From: Irpex lacteus
Taxonomy: Eukaryota > Basidiomycota > Agaricomycetes > Polyporales > Irpicaceae
DNA: 10,886 nt
Direction: 5' to 3'
Assembly (NCBI GenBank): GCA_001986395.2
Contig: MQVO02000305.1
Coordinates: 1-10,886, forward strand
Shown: one piece after another, positions 7,314-10,886 of the stretch
Layout: every line of letters begins with the position of its first letter
How positions within the stretch are numbered: the first letter of the stretch is position 1
The notes under the pieces: generated by a model
Told to the model about the DNA's origin: nothing
The model's input: the letters and a program-made list of their open reading frames with translations, nothing else
The model's database searches: none
Position numbers and translations under genes: made by a program

Positions 7314-7939
7314 AATTAAAAATTTAATTAAATTTTAAACCCCTACCAAAATAATTAAATAATTTATTAAGCCACTAGCCACTAAAGTGGAGTGGAGAGT
7401 GATTACAATAAACTATTATTCTTTTGAAGAGTTAAATAAATAGAGTAGGGAAAAGAGTTAAATAATTATAAAAATATTATTCTAAGATTATTTATTATTA
7501 ATCGCTAGCTCCTTTAAATTCTTTAACTTTACTCATCTTTGAGAGAACAACATTAATTTATTTTAATTGTTTAATTAAATTTATTCTTATTCTAACAATC
7601 CCCCAAAAAACTAATTAGAATGAATTCTAATTCCTAGTGTTTTTGGGACTCTGATTCTTTAGTTATTATTTGTAAGTTAATTGGAGGGAGGACACAAGGG
7701 GGAATCCCTCTAGTACTAATCTTAACTCTTTGGAACCCAAGTTAATTGGAGGGAGGACACTCAGTTAAATAAATAGAGTATTTATTATCCTTTAGGTTAA
7801 AGAGAATTAGAATAAATAATAAGATAGCTATTTACTTAGTCTATCCATATTCCACAAAGGGTATTAGTTAGAATTATATTGTTAAATAGACCCTCTACTT
7901 AAAATAAAATTAAATAAATTACACAGTCTGTACCCTAAA
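7314..7939. other. gene-free AT-rich stretch with small repeats (copy 2)
   Basis: Duplicate of 3450-4077. It carries the hairpin element at 7600-7647 and the 22-bp repeat pair at 7674-7695 and 7739-7760. No gene seen. Confidence 0.6.
7600..7647. repeat. palindromic hairpin element, full copy (duplicate)
   Basis: Same as 3739-3787 with one fewer A in the left arm. Confidence 0.8.
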
Positions 7940-7962
7940 ATAATTCTAACTAGTTTTTTTGG

Positions 7963-8280
7963 ATGGTAGTAGGATTTACTATTGCTGAAGGATCCTTCCA
8001 TATTAAGTCCAACGGTGATTTCTGTTTTAGTCTGAAGCAACGTCCACATCTAGTACTGTTTGAAGCACTGCGGCTACTATTTAACACTCGTGTAAAGATT
8101 CACACATCAGATGGTTATAATACTTTGGTTATGACTTCACTACGGGATCTGACAACAGTGGTTACTTTCTTCTATTCTCCGGGCTTCACCCTCTGACAGG
8201 ACTGAAGCTTCACAGCTACATGCGGTGGATCGAACAAAATGAAGGTAATTATTAATAAAAAGAATAGGGGAGGTACTTAA
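7963..8280 (+). pseudogene. LAGLIDADG homing endonuclease C-half, duplication copy 2
   Basis: The predicted 77-residue frame is identical to 4101-4334, including the early TGA (8194-8196) and the shift near 8180 that would otherwise continue as GLHPLTGLKLHSYMRWIEQ. It differs further on by one extra A (caaaatg, near 8236). It is preceded by the same palindromic half element (7940-7962). As with copy 1, it lacks the N-half and should be inactive. Confidence 0.75.
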
Positions 8281-8284
8281 AATA

Positions 8285-8588
8285 AAATATCAAAAAGAAG
8301 AATATCTAGCACTACAAATATAGCAATTATAAAATGCAGGTACATTATGATATACATTATTCCAACTAGCTAGTACATAGATAGGCGTTATAAAGGTAGT
8401 AAGTATAACTATGTATAGATTAATGGCTCCATATGTAGATGACAATAAGGTAACATAATCCTCTACTGCTTTATATTAACTTAAAGAAATATAGAAGGAA
8501 TACCATATCTGTAGTGATAGAATTAATACTACTGTAGAGATAGTTAGGGTAATATAATTAGCATAGACCTTCACAACTATAAAGCTTT
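8285..8588 (-). pseudogene. nad4: nad4 N-terminal fragment, duplication copy 2
   Basis: Same remnant as 4427-4726, including the in-frame TAA after FYISLS and ILTTFITPIYVLASW. At its distal end this copy reads FVVLDILLFDIL instead of stopping at TGA, because of indel differences from copy 1. That is closer to the NAD4 helix that normally follows. One T fewer at the proximal end (near 8582) shifts the first few codons. Confidence 0.6.
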
Positions 8589-8596
8589 CCCCCCTT

Positions 8597-8628
8597 CAAT
8601 CAATACTTTTTTAATTTAGGGGGGAGTG
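8597..8628. repeat. recombination-junction motif, copy 4 (left flank L2, right flank R1)
   Basis: caatcaatacttttttaat at 8597-8615 followed by ttaggggggagtg. Left flank as copy 3, right flank as copy 1. A related ctttaggggggagaggg lies inside rnl at 8949-8965. Confidence 0.75.
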
Positions 8629-8634
8629 GTTACT

Positions 8635-8850
8635 ATGGATACCAAATCTGGAAGAAATTTGTGTACATACAGAATCAATAAACAATCTGCCTCTCGGCTC
8701 CTGGTACTCTTTGAAGTCCCACACTTCGTCGGGGAGCTGTTAAATTTAAGCCGAATTTTAATAGATAACCCAAATAAAAATAAATTAATAAAACAAAAAA
8801 CTTTTTTTAATAATAAAAGAATCGATGACAATATAGTTAACATCAAATAG
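8635..8850 (+). CDS. unrecognised short ORF (71 codons) between the duplication and rnl
   Basis: ATG at 8635 (an in-frame GTG at 8626 would add three residues) to TAG 8848-8850. The first half is markedly richer in G+C than its surroundings and reads MDTKSGRNLCTYRINKQSAS, RLLVLFEVPHFVGELLNLSR. The second half is Lys/Asn-rich and follows the AT bias of the region (NKNKLIKQKTFFNNKRIDDN). No family recognised. The antisense frame is also open for 76 codons, so coding status is uncertain. The sequence tcggggagctgttaaattta (8729-8748) resembles the 5' domain of LSU rRNA, so the interval might instead belong to the rnl 5' region. The junction motif directly upstream suggests another rearranged fragment. 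Confidence 0.3.
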   Translation: MDTKSGRNLCTYRINKQSASRLLVLFEVPHFVGELLNLSRILIDNPNKNKLIKQKTFFNNKRIDDNIVNIK

Positions 8851-8924
8851 TATTTTAAAGGAGTTATTTAAGGATAACTAGCAAATTTATAAAAAAGGAG
8901 GTATAAAACCAAAAGCCACTGTCC

Positions 8925-8965
8925 AATATCCTCTATCCTCTATCATCTTTAGGGGGGAGAGGGGC
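8925..8965 (+). repeat. short tandem repeats and G-run in the rnl 5' region
   Basis: Three units close to cctctat (8930-8945), then ctttaggggggagaggg. The pyrimidine block can pair with the purine block as a local stem, probably a variable expansion helix enclosed by ccactgtcca (8915) and tggacgg (8966). Confidence 0.4.
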
Positions 8966-9579
8966 TGGACGGAATAAATAAAGTGGCGATCCTAAGGGAA
9001 ACCTTTATATTTAAACTTCCTGAAGTAAACCATTTCAGTAAGGAAAGGAAAGGAAATCAACCGAGACTCCGAGAGTAATGGTGAGTGAAATCGGATTAGC
9101 CTAAAAGATAATTTTTTACAATTAAAGTAATAATAAAAATATTTTATAGTATTTATCTTATGTACCTTTTTATTTATTTAATAATAAAAAAAAAGGGAAG
9201 AAATATTAAATAAATAAGTATGAATAAAGTAACCAAAGAAGGTGAAAGTCCTGTGTAATTAAAAAAATTATCGAATATTAAATTAATATTCTAATAAAAA
9301 TATAAAGTACGATGAGAGTTAACTTGTCGGAATATAGGGGAACCATCCTCTAAGGCTAAGTATTATAAATTTAGCGATAGTGAAAAGTACTGTGAAGGAA
9401 AAGTTGAAAAAGTAATGTTATAGACATTGTGAAATAGTCTTGAATTAGTAACTCTATAAGCAGTCGAAGTTTTTTAAAATGACGGCGTACCTTTTGCATA
9501 ATGGGTCAGCAAGTTAATGGGAGTAGCAAGGTTAAAAGCCCTAGCGAAAGCGACTGGACATAAAATTTAATTAGTAAAA

Positions 9580-9630
9580 CCCCCCAAAAAAACTAGTTAG
9601 AATTATTTATAATTACTAGTGTTTTTGGGG
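9580..9630 (+). repeat. palindromic hairpin element inserted in rnl
   Basis: ccccccaaaaaaactagtta to actagtgtttttgggg, nearly identical to 5188-5234. It lies between the block cgaaagcgactggacataaa and ataagttac...agacccgaag, in the variable helix of early domain II (about the E. coli helix 35 area). Flanking aatttaattagt and attaactaaatt pair too, so the element extends an existing stem. Confidence 0.85.
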
Positions 9631-10206
9631 TATTAACTAAATTAGTGTTGGATAAGTTACTTCTATTAGACCCGAAGCTAGGTGATCTTCCCTAGACCAG
9701 ATTTTAATCTTAAATGATGAATGGATCGAACGGGTGAATGTTGCATAATTCTCCGATGAGTTTAGGGAAGCGGTGAAATGCCAATCTGACCTAGTGATAG
9801 CTGGTTTTCTACGAAACATATGTAGGTATGACATCTATACAAAATTTATGAAGGTACAGCACTCAATTCCAAATAAATTATAATTTTTAATTATAATCAA
9901 TGTTTAAGTTGCGGGGACGTAAAAATCTTACCAATGGAAGAGAATCTCGGAATTACATAAATTGATGATAGATATTCAGACTACTCATGCTAAGGTGGGT
10001 AGTCAAGACGGAAACAGCCGAGAACACGAATCAAGGTCCCAAATGATTATTAAGTGAAATTAAGGTAGTAGCAAAATTGAACGCAACTGTAAAGTGAGCC
10101 TGGTAGTCGCTATCTTTTAATGACCGTTTGTAACAACGTATCAGTCTTCAGAATGTCGCACCGAAAATTTAACGGGTCTTAAATAATCAACCGATATCGT
10201 GTTGCT

Positions 10207-10234
10207 TTAGAATAGTCAAATAATTCTATTCTAA
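10207..10234 (+). other. perfect 9-bp stem in an rnl variable region
   Basis: ttagaatag and ctattctaa close a loop of 10 bases. A normal rRNA variable helix; listed because it is an obvious hairpin at DNA level. Confidence 0.6.
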
Positions 10235-10509
10235 ATCTAGGTAGTAGAACATTCAGGAAACCTGAAATTAAATAGTGTTTCATTATTTATAGGATACTGA
10301 AGAGATAATGCTGACATGAGTAACGTAAAAAGAAGTTATAATACTTCTCGCCGAATACGAAAGGGTTATAAGGAAAGGTTAAACCTCCTTATGTTAATGC
10401 GGCCTCTAAGGTTCAAAACCAATGTTTTGACTGATGAGTTTTAAAACCTAAAGTTCTTTTTGAACCGGGAAAATAAAGTTTTTTTTAAATTAAATAGTAA
10501 TCTTTACTG

Positions 10510-10542
10510 CCCCTGCCTTAAGCCACTGGCTTTGGGCAAGGG
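10510..10542 (+). repeat. GC-rich hairpin in an rnl expansion region
   Basis: Stem of ccccctgcc-type bases (10510-10518) with gggcaaggg (10534-10542), capped by aagcc/ggctt (10520-10532), in otherwise AT-rich expansion sequence near the E. coli helix 63 area. It resembles the GC clusters known in fungal mitochondrial DNA but is present once only in this window. Confidence 0.65.
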
Positions 10543-10886
10543 AAACATTATTATTTTATTTTTAATTTTAATCTACCGTACCCTAAACCCGACACAGGTT
10601 CGTAGGTAGAGTATACCCAAGGCGTAGAGCTAAAAGTTGTTAAGGAACTCGGCAAGTTCTCCTCTAAAGTTAGACGATAAGAGGAACCTATTACCCTTTT
10701 TTTTTTAATTCTTAAAAAGGATATAGGTGGCACAAAATCGGAGGCCCCGACTGTTTACTAAAAACACAATTCAGAGCAATGATTAATATCATAGTATTCT
10801 GGATGAAACTTGCCCAATGCCAAATAATAAGAGAGGTGATAGGATAACTATTACTAATCAAATCAATGGTTAATAGCGGTCTTAAC

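Larger units (their letters stand above)
7067..8615 (+). repeat. large direct repeat, copy 2 (about 1.55 kb)
   Basis: Second copy of 3206-4753, same orientation, 2.3 kb downstream. Its left edge lies in gaccctctactta, which also occurs inside the repeat unit (near 4027 and 7888); this suggests the junction formed at that short homology. Its right edge is the caatcaatacttttttaat motif. In the nad4 remnants this copy keeps two GA dinucleotides lost from copy 1. Confidence 0.95.
8851..10886 (+). rRNA. rnl: mitochondrial large-subunit ribosomal RNA (rnl), 5' part, runs off the window
   Basis: This is the RNA scaffold of the mitochondrial ribosome large subunit. Conserved 23S blocks occur in order: ggcgatcctaagggaaacc (8983), aggaaatcaaccgagactcc (9051), ccatcctctaaggctaagta (9343), gcgtaccttttgcataatgg (9485), tagacccgaagctaggtgat (9666), agctggttttctacgaaa (9800), gtagtcaagacggaaacagc (9999), aatgtcgcaccgaaaattta (10152), gacacaggttcgtaggtaga (10590) and gactgtttactaaaaacaca (10749). 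It ends gcggtcttaac, equivalent to about E. coli 1925, so domains I-III and part of IV are present. The 5' end is uncertain: gataactagc...aaaacc near 8873 matches the E. coli position 70-100 area, but the usual ggatgcc and gatgaagga blocks are not visible. AT-rich expansions and a hairpin element (9580-9630) interrupt variable regions without disturbing the conserved blocks, so the gene is probably functional. Confidence 0.95.

Noticed and set aside
9637..9834. 65-codon minus-strand open frame
   Set aside because: Lies entirely within conserved LSU rRNA domain II, antisense.
10551..10733. 60-codon minus-strand open frame
   Set aside because: Antisense to conserved rnl sequence around gacacaggttcgtaggtaga.

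Overview
The window reads as AT-rich fungal mitochondrial DNA, most likely from a filamentous basidiomycete. It carries the 5' two-thirds of a mitochondrial large-subunit rRNA gene (rnl), a recognisable nad5 exon, pieces of nad2, nad4, nad4L, cox1 and rps3, LAGLIDADG homing-endonuclease remnants, and the 3' core of a group I intron. The protein similarities come from reading translated motifs, not from a database search, so the phylum is an inference.

Left part (1-3205): a mosaic of truncated genes. In order these are an N-terminal nad2 fragment (+), an internal rps3 fragment (-), a Gly/Asn-rich unknown fragment (+), a nad4L fragment (+), and the 3' exon of nad5 (-). The nad5 exon's normal C-terminus is replaced by the C-terminus of rps3. 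Upstream of the exon lies the 3' core of a group I intron, and beyond that a broken, unrecognised reading frame (2521-3152, -).

Middle (3206-8615): a direct duplication of about 1.55 kb (3206-4753 and 7067-8615). Each copy carries two nad4 remnants (-), a LAGLIDADG C-half (+) and a gene-poor AT-rich stretch. Between the copies lie a cox1 exon fragment with the N-half of a LAGLIDADG endonuclease, an unknown open frame (5779-6033, -) and AT-rich spacer.

Right part (8616-10886): a short unknown ORF, then rnl on the + strand. It runs from domain I to a point equivalent to about E. coli 1925, where the window ends.

Two themes link the regions. First, a small palindromic element (arms CCCCAAAAA..CTAG / CTAG..TTTTTGGGG) occurs about nine times. 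It lies inside rnl and exactly at the breakpoints of the nad2 and LAGLIDADG fragments. Second, a 19-bp motif occurs four times in all four combinations of two left and two right flanks, the signature of recombination across short repeats. The two duplication copies appear to differ only by small indels, mostly in homopolymers. Many frameshifts here may therefore be uncorrected long-read errors rather than decay, but in-frame stops shared by both nad4 copies look real. The only clearly functional gene is rnl. I see no complete protein gene, tRNA, CRISPR array or new defence-type system.
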